This document shows, piece by piece, positions 39,938 through 49,524 of a stretch of 64,000 bases of DNA. Under the pieces are notes generated by a model, which saw only the letters and a program-made list of their open reading frames with translations, made no database searches and was not told the DNA's origin. The stretch spans positions 1,364,001-1,428,000 of the forward strand of contig NZ_CP177144.1 in NCBI RefSeq assembly GCF_050389775.1, in the 5' to 3' direction. This stretch comes from Marinibacterium sp050389775. GTDB taxonomy: Bacteria > Pseudomonadota > Alphaproteobacteria > Rhodobacterales > Rhodobacteraceae. The first letter of the stretch is position 1, and each line of letters begins with the position of its first letter. The translations under genes and the position numbers were made by a program.

Positions 39938-42133
39938 ATGACGGGGCGGATCCTGGGGGGCTTGTTGGCCGTTCTGTGCCTGGCGCTGGCCGGGCCGGGG
40001 CAGGCCGAGCTGCGGGCGGTGCTGGTCGGCGTGTCGGATTACGAGCTGGACGGCGGGTTGGCCGATCTGCGCGGTCCGGCTAATGACGTGCGGCTGATGG
40101 CCGATGTGCTGGGCCGGCGCGGAGCCGATCTGACCTTGCTGGCAGATGGCGTCGACGGCGCGGCGCGGCCGACCCGGGCGGCGATCCTCGGTGCTCTGGC
40201 CGACCAGGCGCGCATCGCCGGGCCGGGCGATTTCGTCTATATCCATCTCAGTGGCCACGGCACCCGCCAGTCCGACCTGGACGGCGACGAGAGCGACGGC
40301 CAGGACGAGGTCTTTCTGCCCATCGACGTGGGCCGGGCCGCGCCGGGCAGCGGGGTGATCCCCAATGCCATCGTCGACGAAGAGCTTGGTGCGGCGGTCG
40401 ATGCCATCCGGGCGCGCGGGGCGGATGTCTGGCTGGTGCTGGATTCCTGCCATTCCGGCACCGGCACGCGGATGGTCCTGTCGGGCCTGCGCTATGTCGA
40501 TCCGGTGGCGCTGGGCGTTGATATCGCGCCCTCGGCGGTGACCGAACGGGCGATCGTCGCGCCGGCGGCCCCGGCGGATCTGCCGGGCGGGTTCCTGGCC
40601 TTCTATGCCGCGCAATCCAACGAATATGCCCGCGAGGTCGACATGGCCCGCCCCGGCGATGCGCCCGAAGTCTATGGCCTGTTCACCGCCCGGCTGGCCG
40701 CCCGGCTGGACCGGGGCGGGGCGGCCAGCTTTCGCCAGCTCTATCAGGCCGTGCTGGCCGATCTGAACGACAGTTCCCTGGCCGGGGCGGACCGATTGCA
40801 GACCCCGGGCTGGGAAGGCGGGCTGATCGATGCCCCCGTGCTGGGCGGGGTGGCCGGCCCGGCGGGCCAGCGCCATGCCCTGCGCGGGCGCCAGGTGCTG
40901 GCGGGCCAGGTCCATGGTCTGGCCGAAGGCACGTTGTTGGCGCTTTATGCCGATGCGATGGATCCCGAGACGGCGGTGATCGGCCATGCCCAGGTCACCC
41001 GTGCCGGGGCCACCGCCTCGCGGCTGGTGGCCGTGGCCGGGGATTGCGCGCCCCGGCGGGCCGCGCCCTGTGCGCCGGCCGGGGCCCTGCCCGAGGCCGC
41101 GCGGTTTGCCCAGGTCGTGGCCCGGCCGCTGGACATGGTCGTGCAGATCGCCCCGCCGCGGGACCTGGCCACCGGCCGGGCGCTGGCCGCCGACCATCCG
41201 GTGGCCCGCGCCCTGGCCGCGGCCGTGGCCGCCAGCCCCGCAGGCACGGGGGGCTATGCCTTTGCCCTGACGGATGCGGGCCATGAGGTCGAAACCCTGT
41301 TCGACGGCCGGCGGCTGTGGTTCGGCCCGCAGGCCCAGGTCGGCGGCCAGGCCGTCGGGCTGGCCTGGGACGGACAGGCCGCCCAGGCCGGCACCGGCCC
41401 GGCCCTGGCTGTCCTGCTGGAACGCATCGGCAAGGCCGAGACCCTGGCCCGGGTGATGGGCGGGCTGGCCGGCAGCGCGCCGGGCGCGGGGCCGGTGGAC
41501 CTGCGCGGCGCGCTGCGCCCGGTTCGCGCGGCCGATCTGGCCCGGCCGGGGGCCGTGGTCGATCCCGTCGAGGAATGCCTTTCTGCCTGGGACATGGTCG
41601 CGGGCCAGCCCTTCGTGCCCTTCGACGGTGGACGGGACCTGAAGCAATGCGACAGCCTGCACTTCCGCGCCCGGGGCCTGTCGGCCCGGCTGATCGACGT
41701 CAACCGGGTGCATATCGACAGCCAGTATTGCATCCACGCGGCCTATGCCCCGGTCGAGGGCATCACTGCCGAAGTGGCCGTGGGCGAGGACCTGACGATC
41801 TGTGCCGATTGTCCGGGCGCGGGCTATGTCGCGGGCGACGAGCGGCTGTTTCTCATTGCCACCGAACGGCCGGCCAATGCCGAGGCGCTGAACCTGGAAG
41901 GCCGGGTCGAGAACTGCCCGCCGGCCACGCGCGACGCCACCCGCGGCAACGCCGCCGATGCGGCCATTGCCCGGGCCAATGCCTACCTGGCCGAGCTGGC
42001 CCAGGTCGAGAACACGCGCGGGGCCATGATGGGCCTGAGTGCGGTCTCCGATATCTGGGTCACCCGGCGTGACTGGCGCGTGCTGCCCCGCGAACAGGCG
42101 TTGCTGCGCGCCGGCGAAATCCCGGCGCCCTGA
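39938..42133 (+). CDS. Secreted caspase-like (C14) peptidase
   Basis: This 731-residue protein has a signal peptide (ILGGLLAVLCLALAGPGQA). A caspase p20-type domain follows directly: ALLVGVSDYELDGGLADLRGPANDV is paralleled by RAVLVGVSDYELDGGLADL, with catalytic His107 in YIHLSGHGTR and Cys171 in VLDSCHSGTG. The remaining 450 residues have no clear domain except a cysteine-rich C-terminal region. An alternative ATG lies four codons upstream. Exported bacterial caspase homologs often serve in development or envelope processes; the target here is unknown. Confidence 0.85.
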   Translation: MTGRILGGLLAVLCLALAGPGQAELRAVLVGVSDYELDGGLADLRGPANDVRLMADVLGRRGADLTLLADGVDGAARPTRAAILGALADQARIAGPGDFVYIHLSGHGTRQSDLDGDESDGQDEVFLPIDVGRAAPGSGVIPNAIVDEELGAAVDAIRARGADVWLVLDSCHSGTGTRMVLSGLRYVDPVALGVDIAPSAVTERAIVAPAAPADLPGGFLAFYAAQSNEYAREVDMARPGDAPEVYGLFTARLAARLDRGGAASFRQLYQAVLADLNDSSLAGADRLQTPGWEGGLIDAPVLGGVAGPAGQRHALRGRQVLAGQVHGLAEGTLLALYADAMDPETAVIGHAQVTRAGATASRLVAVAGDCAPRRAAPCAPAGALPEAARFAQVVARPLDMVVQIAPPRDLATGRALAADHPVARALAAAVAASPAGTGGYAFALTDAGHEVETLFDGRRLWFGPQAQVGGQAVGLAWDGQAAQAGTGPALAVLLERIGKAETLARVMGGLAGSAPGAGPVDLRGALRPVRAADLARPGAVVDPVEECLSAWDMVAGQPFVPFDGGRDLKQCDSLHFRARGLSARLIDVNRVHIDSQYCIHAAYAPVEGITAEVAVGEDLTICADCPGAGYVAGDERLFLIATERPANAEALNLEGRVENCPPATRDATRGNAADAAIARANAYLAELAQVENTRGAMMGLSAVSDIWVTRRDWRVLPREQALLRAGEIPAP

Positions 42134-42196
42134 GGCCGTCCGGCGCTGGACAGGGCCCGGCGCTCTGGCTAGCGTCGCATCGGTTCGCCATGCGCG

Positions 42197-42225
42197 GCCC
42201 AGAAAATTCGACGAATTTTCTGGGC
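42197..42225. repeat. 14-bp perfect palindrome with AAAATTCG core
   Basis: GCCCAGAAAATTCG and CGAATTTTCTGGGC are exact complements around a single A. It lies between the caspase-like and FAD oxidase genes. As RNA it would form a hairpin with a T-rich 3' arm, which could serve as a terminator. Its perfection suggests a dispersed repeat family, but no second copy is visible in the window. Confidence 0.6.
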
Positions 42226-42311
42226 TCGCACCGCGGTCTCGCCCGGAGCACCGGGCCAGGCCGCGCGGCGGATCGCGGCACAGGCCCATGGCCATCGAGG
42301 AGACCCCACTC

Positions 42312-43631
42312 ATGACACCTGCCCCCTCCGGCGCCCCCGACGCGATCATCATCGGCACCGGCGTGATCGGCGCGGCCATCGCCTTTGAACTGGCCAAGGC
42401 CGGGTTCCGCACCCTGTCGCTGGACCGCAATGCCCAGCCCGGCCACGGGTCGACGGCCGGGTCCTGCGCCATCATCCGCATGCATTATTCCACCTTCGAT
42501 GGCACGGCATTCGCCTGGGAAGGCTATCATTACTGGCGCGACTGGGCCGATTACCTGGGCCTGGGCAAGGACGTGCCCCTGGCCCAGTTCCGCGAGACCG
42601 GCTGCATGGTGATGAAGGCAGAGGCCAATGGCCAGCTGGCCCGCCACATGGCCTTTTCGGCCGAGCTGGGCTGCCCGTTCGAGGATCTTTCGGCCGACGA
42701 GGTCCGCGCCCGCATGCCGATCTACGCGCTCGACAGTTTCGCCCCGCCCCGGCGGGCCGATGACCCGGAGTTCGGCAAGCCCAACGGCCGGACCATGTCC
42801 GGCGCGGTCTACTGGCCCAATGGCGGCTACGTCACCGATCCGGCCCTGTCGGCCCAGAACCTCATGGCCGCCGCCGCCCTGCACGGGGCCGAAACCCGCC
42901 TGCGCGCCGAGGTTGCCGCGATCCTGACGGCCAACGGGCGGGTGTCGGGCGTGCGCCTGGCGGATGGCGAGGAGATCCACGCACCGATCGTCATCAACGT
43001 GGCCGGGCCGGGCTCGGCCCATGTCAACGCGCTGGCCGGGGTGACCGAGGACATGACCATCCACACCCGACCCCTGCGCCAGGAGGTCACCCATGTGCCC
43101 AGCCCGCCGGGGTTCGATTTCGAGACCGACGGCATGATCGTGTCCGACAGTGACATCGCGGTCTATGTCCGGCCCGAACATGGCAACCACATCCTGATCG
43201 GCTCGGAAGACCCGGAATGCGATCCGCATGACTGGGCGGCCTCCGACACCGATTACAACCGCGATTTCACCGACCAGTGGACAACCCAGGCCATGCGCTA
43301 TGCCCAGCGGGTGCCGACGCTGGGCATCCCGTCCAAGATGCGCGGGGTGGTCGATCTTTATGATGCCTCGACCGACTGGATCCCGATCTACGACAGGTCG
43401 GCCCTGCCGGGCTTCTACATGGCCTGCGGCACCTCGGGGAACCAGTTCAAGAACGCGCCGATCGCGGGCAAGATGATGGCCGCGCTGGTGGCCCATTGCG
43501 AGGCCGGCAACGACCACGACAGCCAGCCGATGCAATTCCTGCTGCCCTATATCCAGCGCAGCATCGACACCGGTTTCTATTCCCGCAAGCGCAAGATCAA
43601 CACCGACTCGAGCTTTTCCGTCCTGGGCTGA
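42312..43631 (+). CDS. FAD-dependent oxidoreductase (DAO family)
   Basis: This 439-residue protein belongs to the D-amino acid oxidase/sarcosine oxidase family. It has the N-terminal dinucleotide motif IIIGTGVIGAAIAFELAKAG (Gly15, Gly17, Gly20), the H-G-S-T segment typical of sarcosine-oxidase beta subunits, and a C-terminal GTSGNQFKNAP flavin-contact region. It likely oxidises a secondary amine or amino acid and is transcribed alone. A longer start at 42288 is possible. Confidence 0.9.
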   Translation: MTPAPSGAPDAIIIGTGVIGAAIAFELAKAGFRTLSLDRNAQPGHGSTAGSCAIIRMHYSTFDGTAFAWEGYHYWRDWADYLGLGKDVPLAQFRETGCMVMKAEANGQLARHMAFSAELGCPFEDLSADEVRARMPIYALDSFAPPRRADDPEFGKPNGRTMSGAVYWPNGGYVTDPALSAQNLMAAAALHGAETRLRAEVAAILTANGRVSGVRLADGEEIHAPIVINVAGPGSAHVNALAGVTEDMTIHTRPLRQEVTHVPSPPGFDFETDGMIVSDSDIAVYVRPEHGNHILIGSEDPECDPHDWAASDTDYNRDFTDQWTTQAMRYAQRVPTLGIPSKMRGVVDLYDASTDWIPIYDRSALPGFYMACGTSGNQFKNAPIAGKMMAALVAHCEAGNDHDSQPMQFLLPYIQRSIDTGFYSRKRKINTDSSFSVLG

Positions 43632-43838
43632 GCCCGGCCGGGCCCGGGGCGCCGGCGCCCGGATCGGCCCGCACAGGCCCGGGCGCAACAGCCGCCGATA
43701 CAACCCGGAATTGTCTTGCCTGGCGCCCTGGCCTTGCGACAAGGTTGGGGCGGGCGCCGGCTTGCGGGATGGGCAGGCCATGCGCCGGGATGCCAGATCC
43801 CGGAAGGCGGGGCCGGGGAGGAAGCGGAGGACAGGGCC

Positions 43839-46800
43839 ATGGCAGGGGCAGGACGGATCGCGGCAGGCGCGGGGGCGCGCGGCCGGTGGCTTCTGCTGGC
43901 CGGGCTGGTCGCCCTGGCCGTCCCGCCGGTCGCCCGGGCCCAGGCGGACACGCCGGGGCTGATGGTTGTCTATGGCGCGGCCACCCCGTCGCGCGAAGGT
44001 GACGTGGACCTGCGCGAACAGGTGTTCTTTTCGGTGCCCGCCGACATGGCTGACCGGCTGCACGTGCGCCTCTACGATCCCGAGGTCCATGGCGGCTCGG
44101 ATTTCGCCCCGGGCGGCACGGCCGGGTCCCGCACGGTTTTCCGGCTGTTCGGCGGGGCAGGGGCCTATTCCGAGGCCGACCGCCCGGTGCCTGTCGAGGA
44201 CGGTGCCCGGGTGCCCGCCCGGCCCGATGTCACGCCGGTCACCGGGCCGGGGGTTCTGCTGGCCGAAGAGAGCTGGAGCAATGACCCGGCCACCGACGGG
44301 CGCTGGGTCGGCCTGGCGGCGGTGCAGGCCGGGCAGGGCGAGATCATCGGTGACCGGGCCTGGTTCCGCATCGATGCCCAGGGCGCGGGCGGTGACGATG
44401 GCAACGGCTTTTCCCTGGCCGTCAGCCTGGCCGGTGCGGCCAACCACCCGCCGGAGGGGCTGGAGATGATATCCTTCCGGCCGACCGTGCGCTGGACACG
44501 CGGCCAGCCGGCCACGCTGGTGCCCTTCGACGGGCCGGGCGACGGTGCGATCACCGTACAAAGCTTTGACGCGGCCAACGGGTCGATCACCGTGGCCACG
44601 CGGTTTGCCGACCTGCCGGTGCGCGTCTCGGGGCAGGATTTCTGGGCGTCGGACGTGGTCGAGACGGATGAGACGGACTTGGCCATCACCTTGCTGGACG
44701 GGTTCGAGACCCCCAATGACGTGACCCTGGCCGTTTTCGATGACCGAGGCCGGGTGATCCCCCTGCGCATGCCGCCGATCCAGGCGCCCGACCCGATGCG
44801 CCCGGTCCTGCGGGCCGTGGCCCGGCCGCTGGCCGATTGCCGCTCGGTGGCCTTCGATGCCTCGGCCTCGCAGGGGCGGGGGGCGCTGGCCTTTGCCTGG
44901 CATTTCGGCGACGGCGACGGGGCGGACGCGCCGGTGGTCGTGCATCGCTATGACGGGCCGGGCCGCCATGTCGCGCGGATCGAGATCACGGAGCCCGGCG
45001 ACCGGCCCGGCCGGGGCGCGGCGCTGGACCTGCCCGTGCACCTGCGCAACGCACCGGTGGCCGTGCCGGGGAGCGATGTCATCGTTGCTCCTGGCCAGCC
45101 GGTGGCGTTCGACGGCACCGGCTCGGTGGCCTCCGACAGCCCGATCACGCGCTGGACCTGGACCTTTGGCGATGGCAGCGGTGCGGCGGGCGCCCGAGCG
45201 CAAAAGACATATGACACGCCCGGGCTCTACCGCGCCGTGCTGCGCGTCGAGGACGACAGCGATCACCCCTGCAACGTCGGCGTCGAGACCCGGCGCATCG
45301 TGGTCAACGCCCCGCCCGTGGCCGAGGCCGGCACCGACCAGGCCGGGGCCGCGGGCCAGCCGGTCATCCTGTCGGGCGCGGCCAGCTATGACGTCGACGG
45401 CAATATCGCCACCTATTCCTGGGACATGGGCGATGGCTCCGTGCTGGAGGGCCAGACCGTCACCCATGCCTATGCCACCCCGGGCCTCTACACTGTCACC
45501 TTGCAAGTGCGCGATGACAGCGGCGTGGCCAATGACCATTCGTCCGACAGCCTGCGGGTGACCGTCAACGCCCCGCCCGAACCGCGCTTTGATGGCCCGC
45601 CGCGCGCCCTGTCGGTCTCCGAGATCACGCGGCTCGATGCCGGGGCCTCGGCCGATCCCGACGGGGCGATCCTGTCCTGGATCTGGGATTTCGGCGATGG
45701 CCGCTCGGGCGAGGGCCGCATTGTGGACTATGCCTGGGACGCGCCCGGGCGCTATGATGTCACGCTGACGGTGATCGACGACAGCGCCACCGGCTCGGCC
45801 ATGCAGAGCGTGACCCGGACGATTGTCGTCGATGCCCCGCCGGTCGCCGAGGCCGGGCCGGACCGGCAGGTCACGGCGTCGGAGCTGCGGTTCGACGGCA
45901 GCGGGTCCAGCGACCCGGACGGGGAGGTGGCCGACTGGGCCTGGGATTTCGGCGATGGCCAGGCCGGGCAGGGCCGGGTGGTCGACCATGCCTATGCCCG
46001 GCCCGGGGTCTATGACGTGACCCTGACCGTGCGCGACGACAGTGGCGCACCGCTGAACATCGCCCGGGACCGGCTGCGCGTGACGATCAACGCTGCGCCG
46101 ATTGCCGATGCCGGGCCGGACCAGGTGGTGGCCCCGGGCGAGCCCCTTGCCGTTTCGGCGCGCGGGTCGGTCGACCCGGACGGAGCGATTGCCGCCTATC
46201 ACTGGCAGCTGCCCGGCGACCGGTTTGCCGAAGGGGCCGACCAGACGCTGACCCTGGATGCGCCGGGGCTTTATCGCCTGGGCCTGACCGTGCGCGACGA
46301 TTTCGCCGCCGACCCGGCCGAGGCACGTGACGAGATGCTGGTGACGGTCAATGCGCCGCCGGTGGCCCAGGCCGGGCCCGACCGGCGCGTGGCCCCGGGC
46401 GAGCCGGTGGTGTTCGACGGATCGCAAAGTTTCGATCCCGACGGTCAGATCACCGGCTGGCGCTGGGATTTCGAGGATATCGGCACGCCGCTTGAGGCGA
46501 TGCGCGTGGAGCGGGCCTATGACATGCCGGGCGATTGGGCGGTGCGGCTGCAGGTCACCGATGACAGCGGGGTGGCCAACGGGCAGGCGGCGGACGGGCT
46601 GACCGTGCGGGTCAACCATGCGCCGGTGGCCGAGGCCGGGCCGGATGTCGTGACCGACGGGCTGATCGTCACGCTCGACGGATCGGCCTCGCTGGATCGC
46701 GACGGGGATGCGCTGGTCCATGCCTGGGATTTCGGCGACGGCTCGCCGCCGGGCTATGGCGCCGAGGTTACCCATGTCTACGACGCGCCGGGCGAATACG

Positions 46801-48740
46801 CCGTGACGCTGCAGGTCGACGATGGCACCGGGCTGGCCAATGGCCGGGCCGCCGACACCACGTCGGTCACCATCCACGCCCGGCCATTGGCCGATGCCGG
46901 GGGCAACCGGGCGGTCTGTTCCGGCGAGCCGGTGATCTTTGATGCCTCGGGCAGCCACGATCCCGGCGGCGGCCCGCTGACCTATGCCTGGGAGTTCGGC
47001 GACGGCACCCGGTCGGACGCCGTCGCCCCGGCCAAGACCTATGACGCGCCTGGCATCTACGCGGTGACCCTGCGCGTCGACACCGGCCGCGGCGGGGCCC
47101 GGGCCGTGGCGACCGACCGCATCGCCGCGCTGGTGCGCGACCGGCCCCGGGCCGAGGCCGGGCCGGACCTCACGGTCTGCACCAACCAGTTGGTGCGGTT
47201 CGATGGCACCGCCAGCCGTGACGCGGACGGCACGGTCGACGCCTTTGCCTGGGATTTCGGCGATGGCCAGGCCGGGCGCGGGCCCGAGCCGGTGCATGTC
47301 TATGACCAGCCGGGCGATTACCTTGTCACCCTGGACGTGACCGGCGCGGCCCAGGGCAGTTGCAGCACCCGGGACAGCGACACCGCCCGGGTCCGGGTCT
47401 TTGCCGCCCCCCGCCAGCGGATCGAGGGCGAGGCCCGGGCCGCGGAAGGCCAGCCGGCCAGCTTTCGCGCCGGGCTGGAGGGGCTGGACGGGGCGACGCC
47501 TGCGGCCCATCGCTGGACCCTGTCCAACGGGGCCGAGGGCGAGGGCGAGACCTTTACCCATGTCTTCGACATGCCGGGCGACTACCTGGTCACGCTGGTC
47601 ACCGACCTGACCGGGGGCAATGCCGGCTGTGCCACGGTCGAGACCACGCGCCGGGTGGTGGTCAATGCCGCGCCCCGGCCGGTGATCCGGGCGCCCGATC
47701 TTGTCGCGGCGAAGCAGGAGGTGGTGTTCGATGCCGGCGCCTCGGCCGATCCCGACGGGGCGATCACGGCCTTTGCCTGGGATTTCGGCGATGGCCAGGT
47801 CGGCGAGGGCGTCGAGGTCAGCCATGTCTATGACCGGCCCGGGGCCTATGACGTGCAACTGGTTGTCGTCGACGATGCCGGGGTGGGCAATTCGGTGGTC
47901 GCGGCGCTCAGCCCGATCCTGGTCAATCCCGCGCCGCTGGCCCGGCTGCCGGTGCCCCCGGTGATCTGCCCGGGCGACAGCCTGCCCTGGGAGATCGGCG
48001 CCGATGCCTCGACGGCCGTGCGCTGGGATTTCGGCGATGGCACGCGGGCCGAGGGCCGCCGGGCCGAGCATGGCTATGACCGGCCGGGGCTGTACCCGGT
48101 GGTGGTCACGCTGGACGATGCCACCGGCCTGGCCAACGGACGGCGCAGCGCCCAGAGCTACGTGCGGGTGAACCGCGCGCCCCAGGCCATGGCCGGGCCG
48201 GACCGGGTGATCTGTCCGGGCGACAGCGTGACCTTCGATGCCGGGCTGTCGGGCGATGCCGACGGGGCGCTGACGGGCTGGACCTGGGCCTTCAGCGACG
48301 GCGTGCAGATGGAGGGCCGGCAGGTCAGCCGCAGCTTTGACGTGCCGGGCGAGATCGGCGTGCAGCTGAGCGTGACCGATGACAGCGGGTCATCCTGCGC
48401 CACCGGCGCCGACACGGCGCAGGTGCGGGTCAATGCCCCGCCCGTCGTCGATGCCGGGCCCGACCGCGAGACCCGGGTGGGCGGGGCACATGACGGGCTG
48501 GTCCTTGATGCCACAGGGGCGGTCGACCCGGACGGGCCGGGTGCGGGCCAGGGCCTGCACATCCGCTGGGATTTCGGCGATGGCACCGGGGGAGAGGGCA
48601 TGGCCCTGCGCCATGCCTATGATGCGCCGGGCGAATACGAGGTGGTTGTCACGGCCAGCGATGCAAGCGGGCTGGCCTGTGGCGTGGCCACCGACCGGGC
48701 GGTGGTCACGGCCCTGCCGCGCGACGGGGCCGGGCGGTGA
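43839..48740 (+). CDS. Exported protein with 15 PKD-like repeats
   Basis: This 1,633-residue protein has a signal peptide (WLLLAGLVALAVPPVARAQ). The first 300 mature residues are a unique domain. The rest is about 15 tandem PKD (polycystic kidney disease) beta-sandwich units of about 85 residues, each marked by a W-x-F-G-D-G core; some are degenerate (for example WQLPGD, WDFEDI and WTLSNG). PKD arrays typically extend surface proteins outward and can bind protein or sugar. There is no enzyme domain, sortase motif or membrane anchor. GGAGG lies eight bases before the ATG. Confidence 0.88.
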   Translation: MAGAGRIAAGAGARGRWLLLAGLVALAVPPVARAQADTPGLMVVYGAATPSREGDVDLREQVFFSVPADMADRLHVRLYDPEVHGGSDFAPGGTAGSRTVFRLFGGAGAYSEADRPVPVEDGARVPARPDVTPVTGPGVLLAEESWSNDPATDGRWVGLAAVQAGQGEIIGDRAWFRIDAQGAGGDDGNGFSLAVSLAGAANHPPEGLEMISFRPTVRWTRGQPATLVPFDGPGDGAITVQSFDAANGSITVATRFADLPVRVSGQDFWASDVVETDETDLAITLLDGFETPNDVTLAVFDDRGRVIPLRMPPIQAPDPMRPVLRAVARPLADCRSVAFDASASQGRGALAFAWHFGDGDGADAPVVVHRYDGPGRHVARIEITEPGDRPGRGAALDLPVHLRNAPVAVPGSDVIVAPGQPVAFDGTGSVASDSPITRWTWTFGDGSGAAGARAQKTYDTPGLYRAVLRVEDDSDHPCNVGVETRRIVVNAPPVAEAGTDQAGAAGQPVILSGAASYDVDGNIATYSWDMGDGSVLEGQTVTHAYATPGLYTVTLQVRDDSGVANDHSSDSLRVTVNAPPEPRFDGPPRALSVSEITRLDAGASADPDGAILSWIWDFGDGRSGEGRIVDYAWDAPGRYDVTLTVIDDSATGSAMQSVTRTIVVDAPPVAEAGPDRQVTASELRFDGSGSSDPDGEVADWAWDFGDGQAGQGRVVDHAYARPGVYDVTLTVRDDSGAPLNIARDRLRVTINAAPIADAGPDQVVAPGEPLAVSARGSVDPDGAIAAYHWQLPGDRFAEGADQTLTLDAPGLYRLGLTVRDDFAADPAEARDEMLVTVNAPPVAQAGPDRRVAPGEPVVFDGSQSFDPDGQITGWRWDFEDIGTPLEAMRVERAYDMPGDWAVRLQVTDDSGVANGQAADGLTVRVNHAPVAEAGPDVVTDGLIVTLDGSASLDRDGDALVHAWDFGDGSPPGYGAEVTHVYDAPGEYAVTLQVDDGTGLANGRAADTTSVTIHARPLADAGGNRAVCSGEPVIFDASGSHDPGGGPLTYAWEFGDGTRSDAVAPAKTYDAPGIYAVTLRVDTGRGGARAVATDRIAALVRDRPRAEAGPDLTVCTNQLVRFDGTASRDADGTVDAFAWDFGDGQAGRGPEPVHVYDQPGDYLVTLDVTGAAQGSCSTRDSDTARVRVFAAPRQRIEGEARAAEGQPASFRAGLEGLDGATPAAHRWTLSNGAEGEGETFTHVFDMPGDYLVTLVTDLTGGNAGCATVETTRRVVVNAAPRPVIRAPDLVAAKQEVVFDAGASADPDGAITAFAWDFGDGQVGEGVEVSHVYDRPGAYDVQLVVVDDAGVGNSVVAALSPILVNPAPLARLPVPPVICPGDSLPWEIGADASTAVRWDFGDGTRAEGRRAEHGYDRPGLYPVVVTLDDATGLANGRRSAQSYVRVNRAPQAMAGPDRVICPGDSVTFDAGLSGDADGALTGWTWAFSDGVQMEGRQVSRSFDVPGEIGVQLSVTDDSGSSCATGADTAQVRVNAPPVVDAGPDRETRVGGAHDGLVLDATGAVDPDGPGAGQGLHIRWDFGDGTGGEGMALRHAYDAPGEYEVVVTASDASGLACGVATDRAVVTALPRDGAGR

Positions 48741-48784
48741 CCGGGTCATGAGCCTGTCGTGACGGGACCGGCGCCATGGTCGTA

Positions 48785-48838
48785 GGATGGGTTCGCAACC
48801 CATCCCGGGACCGGTCATTCGGGCGGGCGGTCATTCGG
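48785..48838. repeat. Hairpin and 11-bp direct repeats between convergent genes
   Basis: GGATGGGTT and AACCCATCC form a 9-bp hairpin with a 3-base loop at 48785-48805. It is followed by two copies of GGTCATTCGGG at 48812-48822 and 48828-48838. The hairpin lies between the convergent PKD and DUF3307 genes and may terminate both. The form resembles dispersed palindromes often seen in this family. Confidence 0.5.
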
Positions 48839-48843
48839 GGCGG

Positions 48844-49251
48844 TCAGGCCACGCAGAGGCACCAGGCCCAGGCCATGGCCAGGTAGGTCATCTGGTGCAG
48901 GGCCTGGTCGGTACCCGCCGCGCGCCAGAACCCGGCTTCGGTCGGCGAATGTTTCTTGCGCACCGACCAGCAGGCCTTGGCCCAATCGATGTGAAAATGA
49001 ACCACCCATTCGGCCAGGACGACCCAGAAGGTGAACAGGACCGGAGCCCCCATGAGAACGAAGACGATGATCGACCCCAGCGCATGCACGCCGGCATGTT
49101 CGGCCCGGCCGAAATGCAGGTACTTGTCGCGCCCGGACAGCATCCGGGGTGTCTGCAGGTAGAAATCGGCAAACATGTGCTTGATCTGAAGAAGAACAAG
49201 CAGGATCAGCATCTGTCCGGTCACGTCGCCCAAGGCTTGCTGCCTCCCCAT
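48844..49251 (-). CDS. DUF3307 family membrane protein
   Basis: This 135-residue protein has several hydrophobic helices and the hallmark DUF3307 patterns: K-H-M-F-A-D-F-Y-L-Q near residue 24, an internal H-A-x(n)-H pattern (GVHALGSI), WVVHFHIDWAKA, and a late DQALHQMTYLAMAWAW segment. The conserved histidines and aspartates suggest metal binding in the membrane, but the family has no known function. The start is uncertain; a later in-frame ATG at 49212-region (MLILLV) is possible. Confidence 0.8.
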   Translation of the reverse strand: MGRQQALGDVTGQMLILLVLLQIKHMFADFYLQTPRMLSGRDKYLHFGRAEHAGVHALGSIIVFVLMGAPVLFTFWVVLAEWVVHFHIDWAKACWSVRKKHSPTEAGFWRAAGTDQALHQMTYLAMAWAWCLCVA

Positions 49252-49524
49252 GTCGCCGTGCCCGACACCTTATGGTGTTCCGCCAGCCTCCGCAATCGGC
49301 CGCGCCGGCCGGTCGGGCACATGTCCCTCACCTTGCACGCAATCGCGGCAGAGACCATTGAGAACCCATTGATTTCGCCACCCGCGCGTTGATAGTCTTG
49401 CGCTCCAGAAGGCCCGGTTTTCCGGCCGGCCCGATGCAGCGGACATGACCGACAGAGACGGATTCCCGACATAGAACGCTCGCTCTTTTCCTTCATCTGG
49501 AAGTATTCGAAACGCGACCAGCTG

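Noticed and set aside
42060..48071. A 2,003-codon open frame antisense to the FAD oxidase and PKD genes.
   Set aside because: It lacks domains and ribosome site, has histidine/proline-rich composition typical of GC-bias shadows, and overlaps two recognised genes on the other strand.
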